64,000 nucleotides of DNA from Hydractinia symbiolongicarpus (Eukaryota > Cnidaria > Hydrozoa > Anthoathecata > Hydractiniidae). Positions within the stretch are counted from its first letter, which is position 1. Every line of letters begins with the position of its first letter. Made by a program: the position numbers and the translations under genes. This document shows, piece after piece, positions 1 to 11,735 of this stretch. Under the pieces are notes generated by a model that saw nothing but the letters and a program-made list of their open reading frames with translations, made no database searches and was not told the DNA's origin. The stretch is from assembly GCF_029227915.1 (NCBI RefSeq), contig NC_079879.1, positions 7,998,001 to 8,062,000 of the forward strand. Reading direction: 5' to 3'.

Positions 1-214
1 AGACAGGGATTTAATTGATAAAGCAGAATAGTGACTTGTCAATCTATTATGTTGGCAATGTAGATGTTGTCAATTTAAATAATTATAGTACAACATTATT
101 TCAGAACATAGATTTCTAAAGATTTTGCTTGGTTCTCAAACTTGATAAAAAATAACAGCTCATTAGACAAGAAAAAAATGTAGAAAAAATCTAAACCAAA
201 CTATTGTTTTTTAG

Positions 215-3200
215 ATGGACTTCCTCTAATGTATTCAATGTATGGAGCAGATAAATCATGTTATGATTTTGATGATGACATTGATGAGTTGTTTGATCTG
301 GCAAATTACTTAATCGAAACCAATCCTTTAGCAGAGCCTAAAGAGGTAGACATTTATAACTAGCAAATACTCAAGGTTTTCCTTCAGAAACATCAATATT
401 TAAAATAAGTAAAATAAAAATTGTATCCTGATTTTTCCCTAGGAAATTCGACAAGAGAGGATTATAGAGTATGAGCACAATCTATTTCGAATGTTGCACT
501 GCTACATACTGTCAAACATAATGCTGCAACCACGTGACATAGAGTGTGTTTATAATGCTCTGAAAGCACAAAATAAATCCATCTCTCAGTTAGAAGATGT
601 GACTTTAATGCACTCTCGCCTGGCTGAGCATTACGCAGCACAAATGAGAAACCTCAGAGAGGTTGAAATACTGCCCTTGGTTGAACAACTTGTGGAGGAA
701 AATCGCGTAGGAAGGGAACTTCTTCAAATGTTGGATAAAGATTTGAACAAAGCGGAACCATTAATTAGAAGGGAGGTAAGCATCCTAAATAAACTTTTCT
801 TTATCATACTAGTAAGAATGGTGTGACTCAAAGTACTTGAAGAACAGCGTGAGTGAATTGTTGATATTTAAGTAAGTTGCATTGGGTGTGTGCTGGATAT
901 ATTGGCCAAGCATCTACGCCTACTCTGTAAATGTCAAAAGCTAACAATTTTCAAAAAAAATTTGTTCCTGGGATCAATACACGTGGAGTGTGAAAGCAAT
1001 TAATTAGCTAAAGCAATCCATGTAGTAAAGTAATAAAAAGCGACTTTCTGTGGAGCATTCAAAAAGTACGATTTTGTGAGGAGAGAAGGGCGTCATGTAT
1101 GAAAACAAACAAACAAGGGCTGCGTTCTACCTGTTTTGTTTACTTTCGTTTCTGGAATTATTTATATCTATTTTTATCAAATAGTTGATTATGATGATTG
1201 CTAGTTGTAAAGAAATAATGATCTTTTTTGTGTTATAAGGTTGAGAGGGTTGATTCCTCGTTTGTTCACAGTAGCATTGTGTTTTATTTTTGTTAAGGGA
1301 GAGTAGGGTTGAAGTCTCAGTATGTAGCGAAAACGAAATTAAGCAAACAAGCGTGATGGAGGCATAAAAGGGTGAATATTTGAGCAAATGTACTTTTTGA
1401 AAATTTAATTCGGCCATCATTAAATAAAACTTCAGCAGTTTAGTTAAAATGTATTGTAAGTTGTTTACCAAAGAGAACCTAAGAGGGTGGTCCTAAGTTA
1501 GTAAACAGGCCTGTTAATTTTTTGTAATATTATCGCAACCAGCATCACCACTTTTTGTAATTATGCCTATTCTGCCACTCCCTAACTTAAACAGCGTTTT
1601 AAGGGCTATCCATGAGTACCTTTGAAACCTGAATATGTCTGGAAACGACAGGTGACCTTGTCCACCGCCGCTCTTCTTATCAGGTCAGTATAAAGGTGTT
1701 AGTTTTCACTCATTATGGAGATATTTTGATGTTAAAGTGTATGTTTTTTGTTAGAAGTCATGTGCAAAACAATCCATTTTGAGATACCTTGCTCAAAATT
1801 ACCACCTAGCAGGTACCCTAGCAGCAGGTTACTACCAGAGTTGTAACCTTTGGTACAGAAAGAGCAGTTATTAGGGTTACACCATCTGACCTAATTGTGT
1901 ATGCAACTGTCACGTCGTGTCAAAATGGAGGAGACACATCTTTTCCTAGCCTTACTCTTACAGACAGTTTACCTTTTTTATCGAGTAATCATACGAAGTT
2001 AAGCAAGGGTATTTTAGAGACACACATTTTCTTACTTAGCCTACATTATTGTAAAATAAATTTTGTCAAAATGTTTGGACACATTTCTGATCCAATAATA
2101 ATTTTCTTGGAAATCTTTTTGCTTTTTCACCGTCAAAAAATAATATTAAACAAATAATATTTTTTTATCCAATAATTTATGCCGTTTTAGGTCGATAAAG
2201 CTCAGAAATTAGTTGATCATTTGAAAGAAATGGCTTTGATAGGGGCGAACAGTTCAAAGTTATCGCATGAGTTAGCAGATGCACGCCGTAATCGAGACAG
2301 TAGTCATCAAAATCTGGTCAACTACTTGGTCAGCAAAGAGTTAGTAAGGAAGGCATTAGATGTTGCTGATCAAGACAGAAGTAATAAAGTTGACTTAAAC
2401 GAGGCATGTCAACAATATATGCGTCTTCATAAAAGGGTGCAGGAAGAAAAGAAAATTTCGTCCTTGACAGTTGAAAAAAAAGTAGGTGTTTTTAAAACAG
2501 ATGTACAATTTACTTTTTGTAAATCCATAAAGTATAGGGCGTTATTTTATTGTTGTTGTTTTGTTTGGAGTTATCTATTTGTTGATTAAAGAGCAATGTA
2601 CATACAGTAGACTCCCGGATATAGGAGGCTCCATGGGGGATATAAAGTTTTCTTCGAATAACTAAAAAATTCGAATGAGTGAAAATTTTCTTATTTTAAT
2701 CAAATTTTGCTCCTGGTAAGTTTTGAGGTCTTTAATTAAACAACTGGGAAATCGAGGTTTTACTCTATTATTTTTAACACAACAAGTTGATAGCAATATA
2801 ATGAACACAAATCATCGTCACTTTAAAAACAAATATTACCAATAACTCTGTAAATAGTTTATGAAGGCGAGAAGGAAGTTTTCAGTTTATATTTTGCTTT
2901 CGGAATAATGTCTTGTACAGTCGATAAGGCGTGGGAATGCCATGCTTGTTACAATTATCTGGAAATTGAAAATGGTCATACTTGTAGTACATAGGACATT
3001 TTAAAGATAAAATTTTGTTTTAGAGGTAAAAATCCATATTCTTGCCAAACATTTCCAAAACTGAGGGAATTTTGATCCACTGGGTTAGAATAATAATTAG
3101 AATAACTGAAAATTTGAATGACTGAAGTTCGAATAACTGAGAGAGGTTAGCTGAAATCGTGTTAGAAAATCCACGGGGAATGAAAATCGTTTCGAATAAC

Positions 3201-5316
3201 CCAAAATTTCAAATAAGAGCAGGATTGAATAGTTGAGAGTTTACGTGTGTTTGAGAAGAAGGTTTAGCACTCTATACTTGCTTCTAGGGAAAAGGGAGTT
3301 CATACTGCCAACCAGAAGCTAATTGTGCAAACGCTTACACTTGCCTTTTCAACTCTATTTATCATCAGCAAAAAATTGCCGATGATAAATCATTCGCCAT
3401 TTGCCTGCTTCATGCCGGCAATCTTGTATTTCACGCCAGCAATCTTGTATTTACGCCGGCAACATTGTACTTTACATCGGCAATCTTATATTTTACGTCG
3501 GTGAAGTTGTGTATCACTTAATGAATCTGAGCTTTAGTTGTTAAATTTTTAGATACGTGCTGCTAGCGTACGGGAATGTATTGAAGCGGTGATAAGAGAA
3601 TTAAGAGCAGGACGTCAGACTGATGGTGACGAAATGACATCTTCTGGACAGAGACCGTTCGACGGTGAGTTTAGTTTAATTTCGTATGTTATTACGCTGT
3701 ACTTTGTAGGCTCAAGTCTCGTAATAATATAAATATATAATTTAATACAGAATAGCACTTTTTACCGACTTTCGGTTCTTTTTCAAAATTTTTAAAGAAA
3801 AATCCGAAATACTGCCAAAGAAAGCAAATACCAGGTTCTGAATACGAGTATTTTTTACGTTATTCTTCTTTACATTGCTAATTTTTCTACTTGTGATTTA
3901 GTTATGGATGGTGAAAAGTCCAACCCAGAATGGCAAACACTGAGTCAAAAGTTATCTGCTATCGTCCATGATAACGAACATCCTATCGGAATGGCTTTTA
4001 CTCGATTTTGTCAAAATTTAGATGTAAACTATCGAAAGATACTGCGCTCGGTTGAAAACATTACCTATGGTTCGACAAGGTTTATGACAAGTTTTGATGA
4101 TTTCTACATTATTAGCGAAGTTGATATGGGTCTCAACAAGGCTTTTCTTGAAGATCAAAAGAATATCATCCTGGGACATTTATACCAAGTCACCGAGTTG
4201 TTGACGGAAAACTTTTCGAATCACTGTACGATGTTCGTTCGCAAAATTCGTTTATGTTATGAAAAGTGTTTTTTCAATCGAATAGGGCGGGACCTTATTA
4301 TTGTGTATCGTATCGTATACGGTAAATCGATGCAAACATTAGAAAAACGAATTAACAGTTTAAGAGAAGTACAAATCTGTAAACTCGGCTTGCAAATGAA
4401 GGACGAATGGTGGCTAGCGTTATTTGAACCTGACGCAAAACAAAATGGCTACCACGATGTAAATCCGGATGAAGTGAGCGAGGATGAAAGTTACGCAGCA
4501 TCGCAGGAGGAGTACGGTGATGATGAAGACTTAACAGACATCGAGGAGGATGAATATTGTACGGATAGCGAGCAAGAGCATGGTCGAAACCTTTACTTCG
4601 GAAATAAAAACGAGGAAAATATAAACAAAATGAAGGTTGGATTGAAAGTAAGCAAAGATAAAGTTTTATCACGCTCTCTTAACAGCTTGTACGATATTCA
4701 TTTAAAAATGAAAGAAGAAATTACTCATCGAACTGAAGAGGCTCGTCCTCAGTTTGATTCGGCTGCCATGGCTCGATATTTGCAGGATGAGCAGCAGGTG
4801 GTTGAGCGACAAGCGAGTCTACGAAAGTTCAACAGTGCATCTTCACTTAATGATGTGAGAAGACCTTCGCATGTTCGAAAGATTGCTTCACCACCAGCAC
4901 CGCAGCCAGCGCACCATAATTTCGAAAAAGATTCGTTTGATATCCACTTTGGGCCAGCTTTAATGGCAATAAAAAACATATTTAGTAATTCTAGTCCCTT
5001 AAAGAAAATGCAGTGCTTAACTTCATCGTTGCGGTTTATTGCAACAAAGGTGGAGGAGTTACGCATGCGTGGAAAAGACGAGAAAACGGTTGATCGAGCA
5101 AAGATTTGCGTTACGGCAGAAGACTTGTTACCGTTGCTGGTGCTTGTGTTATTAAAGATGGCGCCACACGATGTCGCTAAATTATACGTCGAAATTATCT
5201 TTGTGTCGGATTTAATGGCGGACTTTTTGTCGGCTGGTTGCCATTCGTATGCATTGTGTGAATTTCAAATCGCATTTCGTGTTCTCGACCAAACCTGCGA
5301 CGAATTAGCTATTTAA
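215..5316 (+). CDS. VPS9-domain Rab guanine-exchange factor with long helical N-terminal region (5' end outside window or in UTR)
   Basis: Five exons are proposed: 215-345, 443-775, 2191-2481, 3553-3664 and 3902-5316. All have AG/GT borders and compatible phases, giving about 760 residues. The first exon follows an acceptor (ttttttag), so the true start is either upstream of the window or the ATG near 229. Residues about 45-250 are charged and helical with many Leu, Glu and Lys. An acidic stretch lies near 478-517. The C-terminal 120 residues form a VPS9 domain, with the signature around AEDLLPLLVLVLLKMAP and a conserved Tyr in HSYALCEF. VPS9 domains activate Rab5-family GTPases on endosomes by GDP/GTP exchange. 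The Asp of AED and the Tyr match the positions used in catalysis by Rabex-5. I could not assign it to RIN, RABGEF1, GAPVD1 or VPS9D1. The VPS9 call is firm; the subfamily is unknown. Confidence 0.8.
2605..3251. mobile_element. Degenerate pogo/Tigger-like TIR element in a VPS9-gene intron
   Basis: The left end reads TA then CAGTAGACTCCCGGATATAG, the typical look of pogo/Tigger termini with a TA target site. The body repeats 'tcgaataact' and 'gaataactga' motifs. The right end near 3230-3251 (gttgagagtttacgtg) is a poor inverted match, so the right border is approximate. No transposase reading frame is present, so this is a non-autonomous remnant. Confidence 0.45.
3395..3512. repeat. Short tandem array of a ~22-25 bp unit
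   Basis: Four to five imperfect copies of a unit like 'gccggcaatcttgtatttca' follow each other (gccggcaat, gccagcaat, gccggcaac, tcggcaat, tcggtgaag). It lies in the intron just before the acceptor at 3552. Related 'ggcaat' motifs occur loosely at 40080-40190. Confidence 0.6.
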
Positions 5317-5368
5317 CTTTTTTCCCTAAAGTGATATTTTTGTAAAAAAAAAAAATTATAGTGATGTA

Positions 5369-5738
5369 CCGTAATTCCTCTTTTTAGCCCCCGGGGGGCT
5401 TATTAGATTTTAGAGGTTTCAGAAGGGGGGTTAATAGAAGGGGCGTAAATAAAGGGAGGGGGCTAAATAAATAATAGAATTTTAAACACACTAACTATTT
5501 TTTCAAATTAATACATAACAAACGAAGTTCTATGATGGAAAAAAAAGAACCATAGATATTTTGCAAACGAAACTTAGGGAGAAAAAATTAAAGCTTCAGC
5601 ATATGGATATCGTTGTATATATGACGTTAAAGCAACGAATAATATCGAATGTCTTCGGCTACTTTTACTTTTTTTTATTAGGCGGGGTTAATACAAGGGG
5701 GCTAAATAAAGGAAGGGGGCTAAAAAGAGGAATTACGG
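5369..5738. mobile_element. MITE with ~25-bp TIRs and TA target site
   Basis: The left end ccgtaattcctctttttagc is matched by its exact reverse complement at 5715-5738. Both ends abut TA (5367-5368 and 5739-5740), as expected for Tc1/mariner-type insertion. The interior is G-rich with repeated 'gggggctaaataa' and 'ggggcgtaaataa' motifs and has no transposase frame. Similar interior motifs recur near 6940-6975, suggesting an eroded relative there. Confidence 0.75.
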
Positions 5739-6651
5739 TACTTATTGTAAAAAACAATTGATATGAAATTTTGCACAAATTTTTTTCATCGTTGTTTGTC
5801 GTGGATTTTTTACAAAAATTTTTTACAGTTTAAAAACACTGACAAAAGTTCCATACGATATGAGGATGTTTTGATTCAGCTGTTAATTTTCAATATCGTT
5901 TGTGGCTATTATTTCATAAAAATCCACTGTAAATGATGGATAAATATATTTTCATAATAATTCCTAACCAGCAAAACCTTATCGGGAAAAATTGTCGTTA
6001 AAAATGAAATCTTCTTTAAGGCGATGAAAGTTTTCCGGACGAATGTTTTCCCGAAAAGGCCCGTAGCATATTTTCTATGTTTTTTACATTGTGGTATTTT
6101 TGTTACAAATGATAAACATCGCATTTAGAATAAATTTAACATTTTTTTGTATATTTAGTTTCTTATTTAAATAGTTTGAATGTTTTGAAGAGATTTTTTT
6201 TCTTTTACTTATTCGAGGGTTATTTCAACGAGAAGGAGGTTTCAGCTGAGTTTCATGATCAACCTAGTCACCTTTTTGACATCGGGAAACAGATAATGTC
6301 AAAAAAGATACTAGATGCTCTAGGGATGAGATTGAAAAGAAAAATGCTTCTTTTATAACTGATCAAGAGAGCCGGTGTTCGAAATCCACTCTGACAGCGT
6401 AAACTTGCAATTAGCAGGTTGTGGCCTACAGCTGTTTGTCCTTGGTTGTGGCCTACAGAGTAAAGATACACAATTGAGGAACTAAAACCGAGAATGGAAA
6501 AATATGACAACGGCATAAAATCTGCGTTACGAAAGCTCCGCGGCTGTACACCTCCGATCTACGGTTCGTTATACATCGCGGTAATTCTGCAATTAAAAAA
6601 AGTGCTCCATTGTGATTATACCGTATTACCAGAACGTTTGCGTGAAAAAAC

Positions 6652-6695
6652 GCCAGGAAAGTATGGCTAACCATAGTTAGCCACACTTTCCTGGC
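6652..6695. repeat. 44-bp near-perfect palindrome
   Basis: gccaggaaagtatggctaac is followed at once by its inverted copy, with one internal mismatch pair. It could form a cruciform or hairpin. No terminator role is implied; it may be a tiny MITE core. Confidence 0.75.
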
Positions 6696-6896
6696 AAAAA
6701 AAACTAGTTAGGAACATCATGAATAAACTATTCAATTATGTTATTATTACGCATATTTAAATTTAAAGGGAAATGATAATGCACAACTCATTCGCCGCGC
6801 ATGGAACTTTAGTAAAAAAGACAGGAATTTCTGCAAAGATTAATCGTTTTATTTTAAAAACCGTACAGTTTTCCACGAAATCTTATAAACATAACA

Positions 6897-6915
6897 AGTC
6901 CTGGGGACGAGGTTG
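6897..6915. repeat. Second copy of dispersed motif agtcctggggacgaggttg
   Basis: 19 nt identical to 52932-52950, 46 kb away. It looks like one terminus of a small dispersed element whose other end is not obvious here. Confidence 0.55.
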
Positions 6916-7021
6916 CTTAAAATTCTAATAGATTTTTATAGGGGCGTTAATTTAAGAGGGGCGTTAGAATAAGCATTTACGACATGCGCGCATATTTCCT
7001 CCTGTATTTAGCTATGTGGCT

Positions 7022-8866
7022 AGAAGAACAGGTGGTGGCTAGTTTGTATCGGTGAAAGTTGGTCGATATTTTTTGACGACTTTTCAAAATTCGTCTTGCC
7101 GCCAGTCCCGCGCCTCGACTTCACGGTCCCTTGTGTTTCCTCCGTACGGGAATATTTATCATGGAAAAGGAGGAAATTAGGTGTGTTGTGTCATGGTTTG
7201 TTGTTGATAAGAAAAACTCTAAATCTAAAAAATATAGGTACAACTAAAAGAAATGTCCGTCCTAACATGCCAAGCATCTCCATTTTTTATGCTCATCGTC
7301 GCTAGCAAAAACTTTTGCTGGAATTTTCGCACAGCGACGATGAAACCATTCTTTGCATTCACCGCACATGGCCATGAACAAATTTTTATCTTCTTCAACA
7401 TCTCTATCAAAGAAAATATCTCTACATATGCAGTAAATCGAATGTGTCTTCGCAAAAGGTCTACAGAAACGTTTTCTCTTTGTTGATTTTGGGAAAAAGC
7501 TAAAGGTTGCTGATTCTAAACACTTTAGTAGGTGTGGTCTCATCTGTTTAGTGTCAAAAGATATCGATTGTGGACTTCTACCGAAGGATTCTTCGACAGC
7601 GAACGCAATGGCAAATAGACCGCAATCAATATCATTTTCTTGTTGTTGTACTGACGCGTTAGTGATCTTTATGGCGTCATCGTGGCAATACATCATTCTA
7701 GCGATTTTTTTCAACGTGTTTCGTTCAAGCTCTTTGTTATACACACTGAGCGAATCGTACAAGTAAATTTCGTCTTGCGACTTTCTTTTTCCTGTCACCC
7801 AATGATTTCGCTCTTTTATAAAAAAAATCTGTACAAATTGATTCGGAAATCTTGAATGACAGGTGTAACTGAGTCCCGTATCTTCGAATCCATCTACACC
7901 ACTCTGCTTCTTCAAAATACTCTGAGCAAAATTTATTGTTGCATGTGTCAGCCGTTCTCCATTCATGACTTCCTTGCGCATCGTATCGTCTAACACACCA
8001 TTGTATGGTCTTGGTGGTAAGTCTGGATGGAGGATTTCATCAATGATGGAAACTTCATTGTCGTCACCACCTCTGTCTTTCCCTTGGTGGCATTGGTATT
8101 TCTTTGTACCGAGCCATATATATGGTATGCCATTAAAATGAATGGGAAGACTGTCTTCTTTATGTGTTAATTGCCAACAAATTTGAGGTGATGAAGAGGC
8201 TTCTAAAACCTCTTGTAAACATTCTGTAACAAAACGATCAAATCTACATTTTGTGTGATGTGTGATCAGTTGATCTTTTGTTATTGCATTGATTGCTGAA
8301 TATGAGTTCAAATGAAATATATTGATAATATTAATGAAGACTTACGATCTTTGTTGAAATCTTTGGTTTCTGACAAAACTGTGTAATGAGTTTTCGTCTT
8401 CATTTCGTATGAATCCAAAGCCTCGTGAAATTCACTATACGAGGGATAACGATGTAACGAACTACTAGATTCACCGGATTCACCTTGAGAAAAAATATCA
8501 AAAATGTAGTAATCCATTTCGTGGATAAATATTTCTACATGAAAAAAAAATTCAGTCAAAATAAATGAAAAACTCACCCATAATTTAGCAACAACACCAC
8601 AAAGTACTCCGTTTTTACCACTAAAATACGTATAAAAAATACAGTTGTGAAAAAAAACTTTCAATTTTAATATTTTCTTCGTGTTTATGAAAACACGTGC
8701 AACGCACACCTTCTTCTCATTATATAATAATTTTATGAAGTACTTTTCCCGCGGAATCTGATATTCACGGCGAGACGACATCGCTAACGTCACACGACGT
8801 CGAAAAAAAAATATATTTCAGGCCGCCAACTTTCACCGATACAAACTAGCCACCACCAGAAGAACA
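7022..8866. mobile_element. Compact TIR DNA transposon with 9-bp target duplication, carrying a Ulp1/PHD gene
   Basis: The element proper is 7031-8857 (1,827 bp). Its ends are a perfect 32-bp inverted repeat (7031-7062 and 8826-8857) starting ggtggtggctagtttgtatc. The sequence agaagaaca flanks both ends (7022-7030 and 8858-8866), an exact 9-bp target-site duplication. The only long reading frame inside is the minus-strand protease/PHD gene; no DDE or DDD transposase is visible. A 9-bp duplication is usual for Mutator-like elements and possible for Merlin; the family assignment is inference. The intact TIRs and duplication indicate recent movement. Confidence 0.9.
7262..8781 (-). CDS. Transposon-borne Ulp1-like (C48) cysteine protease with C-terminal PHD finger
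   Basis: The model has ATG at 8781, exon 8781-8346, a 50-nt GT-AG intron (8345-8296) in phase 1, and exon 8295-7262, giving about 489 residues. The protease core shows the catalytic triad: His in RNHWVTGKR, Asp in EIYLYDSL and Cys in DIDCGLFAIAFAVE. The last ~55 residues form a C4HC3 PHD finger (YCICRD, MCGECKEWFHRRC, WRCLAC). Ulp1-fold proteases cleave SUMO/ubiquitin-like proteins, and PHD fingers often bind histone tails; both are family knowledge, and the substrate here is unknown. The Phe/Ile-rich stretches coded at about 8490-8580 and 8630-8710 may be further short introns (possible donors at ~8711 and 8579). The gene starts 45 bp inside the right TIR, so the element is essentially this one gene. 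Confidence 0.85.
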
Positions 8867-11735
8867 AGTATCCAAACCATGTGTTTTTTTTTAAGTCTAA
8901 ACTTAAAACTATGTAGCCTAGCATAAACTCTTTTTAATTTTTTAATTTTCAGTGATATTTTTTTCAACCTTTTACCTCTCTGTTTTTTTGTAGTTTTGAC
9001 CATACCATGGTTAAAATAAACATTCACTAGAGCGCAGCACAATATGGTTCTCTATCAGTATTTTGTTTAAGGCATTTCTTTATCTTTATTTAATACACAT
9101 TTTTTAAAAGAATACTAATAATTCTAACCAGGCTCGTCATTATTTTATTTTTTTATTGTCCTATAAAAACAAAAGACTGTTTTAATCTAAAATCCAAGCC
9201 TGATATTCTTAAAGCATGTTCGTTGTAAAGAAAAATCATGTAGTTTGCTTTGTTTACACTATCATGATTTTAGGAGTTTTGTCATTTATTGTGGTTATTA
9301 TAACGACTCTGCTATTGATCTGAATCGTGATATTTTTATTCATGCACATGCACTGGGACCTGCTACAATATAAAGCTGTTGGTAAATTAAACACATGTTA
9401 GTTAAGATATTTCTTGCGTAAAGTGAAAAACAAACAGACCAGGGCTGTAAAATTGCAGACCAGATTTTTAAATTTAGTTGCAAAGAAAAGGTTTTGGGCC
9501 ACATGCAGAAAAGTGTTAAGTGCAGAAGAGAAGTGTTTTTTAATTGGAAGAGAAATAAGCCATAGGGGTCATTGTGTTATACAAATAATCTTCCAATTAG
9601 CCAGCCAACAAACAGTACAGATCACATTCAGGAGAGATTGTAGCTAGATCCATTTCGGATACATAAAGATCATCTCCAAGTAGGAGCTTCTGCTGTCAAA
9701 AAACGACATTTTATTGGATCCGGATCATTTTCAACAAAAATGAACAAAATATTTGAATCCAGCATTAAAATATGGCAACATGAAATATTCAACTTTATGC
9801 ACTAAGTACAACTGCCTCTATTAGTAGCCAAACATTTGATGTTTTATGAAGAAATGACCATGCAAATTAACTGCAGTAAAAATGTTTCCTTCCGTTCAAT
9901 ATAAAATTTAAAAACTTTAAATTTCAATAAATCCTGTTCTAATAATATATGGTATTCAAAATTTCCTATCTTATATATAAATCTAAATATGCTACTCATT
10001 TCCCCCCCAAAAAATGTTTTTTGTTTCCTCTTTAAAATTTAACCCTAATCCTGGAACTGCTTTCTGTTTTGGAGATACCGGAGACAAAAAAACATTTTCC
10101 TTTGGCAACTGGTATGGAAAAATGGCAGGAGCCAATTAATTTTTTACCAATTGGCGTGTGAATGACAATTCTTTTTGTTCTTTTTTATTTTGCTCTTAAA
10201 ACTCTGTTCTGTGTTTTGTTTTGTAATAAAATTATATAGCTAAGGTGAACGAGGTCATAAAATTTAAATCTTGATTTTATATGTAAACAAGAAGTCCTGG
10301 GGGGTCTAAGAATTTCCGCTCGCTACCATTTGATGACAACCTGCTAATTCATTGTGTTATCGTGCCAAACATTCGAAAAGGTTTGGTGCATGAAGCTCTA
10401 AAGATAAAGCACACAAGTGACATTATATCTTCAACAAACGCAAACAAAACGAAACGTGTCATAATAAACTCACATTTTAAAAGAAATTGCTAACAAAAAA
10501 TACAGCCTATCATTCATGGTTGAAGGTCTTGCGATTGAAACGTTTATGGTCTTAAACAGCATTTAGTTGACAAAAAATCAAAATTTTGATGCGACCATCA
10601 TTTTCAGCATATTTTATTTGTTAACTGTGGCAAATTTGGCCGAAAATGAAGTGGTTTTAATTTTTGGACCAATTTTGGCCTAAAATGACATTTAAGGTGG
10701 CAAAAAACCAAAATTTTGATGTCACCATCATGTTCAGCATACTTTTTTGTTAACTGTGCCAAATTTTGTCAAAAATAAAGTATTTTTAATTTTTGGACCA
10801 ATTTTGGCCTAAAATGACATTTAAGGTGGCAAAAAACCAAAATTTTGATGTCACCATCATGTTCAGCATACTTTTTTGTTAACTGTGCCAAATTTTGTCA
10901 AAAATAAAGTATTTTTAATTTTTGGACCAATTTTGGCCTAAAATGACATTTAGGTGACAAAAATCAAAATTATGATGTCACCATTATGTTCAACATATTT
11001 TTTTGTTAACTGTGCCAAATTATGTCGAAAACAAATACCAATTTTGCCTGAAACGTCATTTAGATGACTTCCCCATACTTAGGGAGCTTGGGTACGAAGT
11101 TTAAATCTGTGACGTTGCAATTGACCATTTGGGACAGGGTTAGTTAGGTAGTCAGTTATACCAATACTATCATCCTCTCAGAGGAACGTGAAATCCCAGG
11201 GTCAATTTTTTCTCAAAAAATGCTCCAAAAGAAAAAAACGACGGTTTTTAAGAATTTCCTACGCCTTCGGGCGAGGAAATTCAATTATGTGCCCTGAGGT
11301 ATATATGTGTTGGGAAGTGTAACTATGTGCTCCAAACTTTTTCTTACTTAACCTACACATCTGAAATAGTGGCACTGCCACAGTTGGCTGGATGCAGAGA
11401 ATTTGAAATGATGGTTTTTGTCCACTTTGAAAAATGTCCGAACATGTGCCATTGTCTCAATTGTTGTTTTTTTTAGGGGGAAAGATGGTTGTTGGTTTAG
11501 TCATTAATGATGTTTTTGTGCAGCTTAATTAGGTGTCATCAAAATTAGGTTTGAATATTTTGCTAATTAGAAGCAGTAGGTCAAATTTGCAGTGTTTGCT
11601 TAGTTAGCAGTTTTCTTTTACTTCCTGAAAAACATTCTGTATCTGAAATGTCACAATTATGTTTTTGCTTGTGTTAAGTTTGACCTAGGGAATTCTTTTT
11701 TACTGGAAACGCTATTTTAGAAGAAATAACCTTAA
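8867..11735. other. Intergenic, no gene recognised
   Basis: A+T-rich DNA between the Ulp1/PHD transposon and the MITE upstream of NOC3L. Short frames at 8833-9042 (minus, Lys-rich) and 9414-9647 have no recognisable family. The main structure is the ~129-bp tandem array at 10560-11070. Confidence 0.6.
10560..11070. repeat. Tandem minisatellite, ~129-bp unit, about 4 copies
   Basis: Copies are marked by 'caaaattttgatg' ending near 10590, 10720, 10849 and (diverged) 10976, giving steps of 130, 129 and 127. Units 2 and 3 are nearly identical, and the outer copies are more diverged. Each unit also carries 'ttttggcctaaaatgacatt'. Confidence 0.85.

Larger units (their letters stand above)
346..3901 (+). 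other. Introns of the VPS9 gene
   Basis: The larger introns are 776-2190 (1.4 kb), 2482-3552 and 3665-3901. Intron 776-2190 holds no recognisable gene. Intron 2482-3552 contains a pogo/Tigger-like remnant and a short tandem array, listed separately. Confidence 0.6.
5317..7030. other. Intergenic: 3' flank of VPS9 gene with repeats
   Basis: No gene is recognised. The stretch holds a MITE (5369-5738), a 44-bp near-perfect palindrome (6652-6695) and the dispersed motif at 6897-6915. Short open frames at 5909-6124 and 6176-6358 look like chance. Confidence 0.6.

Noticed and set aside
6176-6358. 60-codon frame with Lys-rich ending
   Set aside because: No start context, family or splice partners recognised, and it lies in repeat-rich DNA.
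8833-9042. Lys-rich minus frame that the Ulp1/PHD transposon might have interrupted
   Set aside because: Rejoining across the insertion gives a stop within three codons, so there is no sign of a broken host gene.
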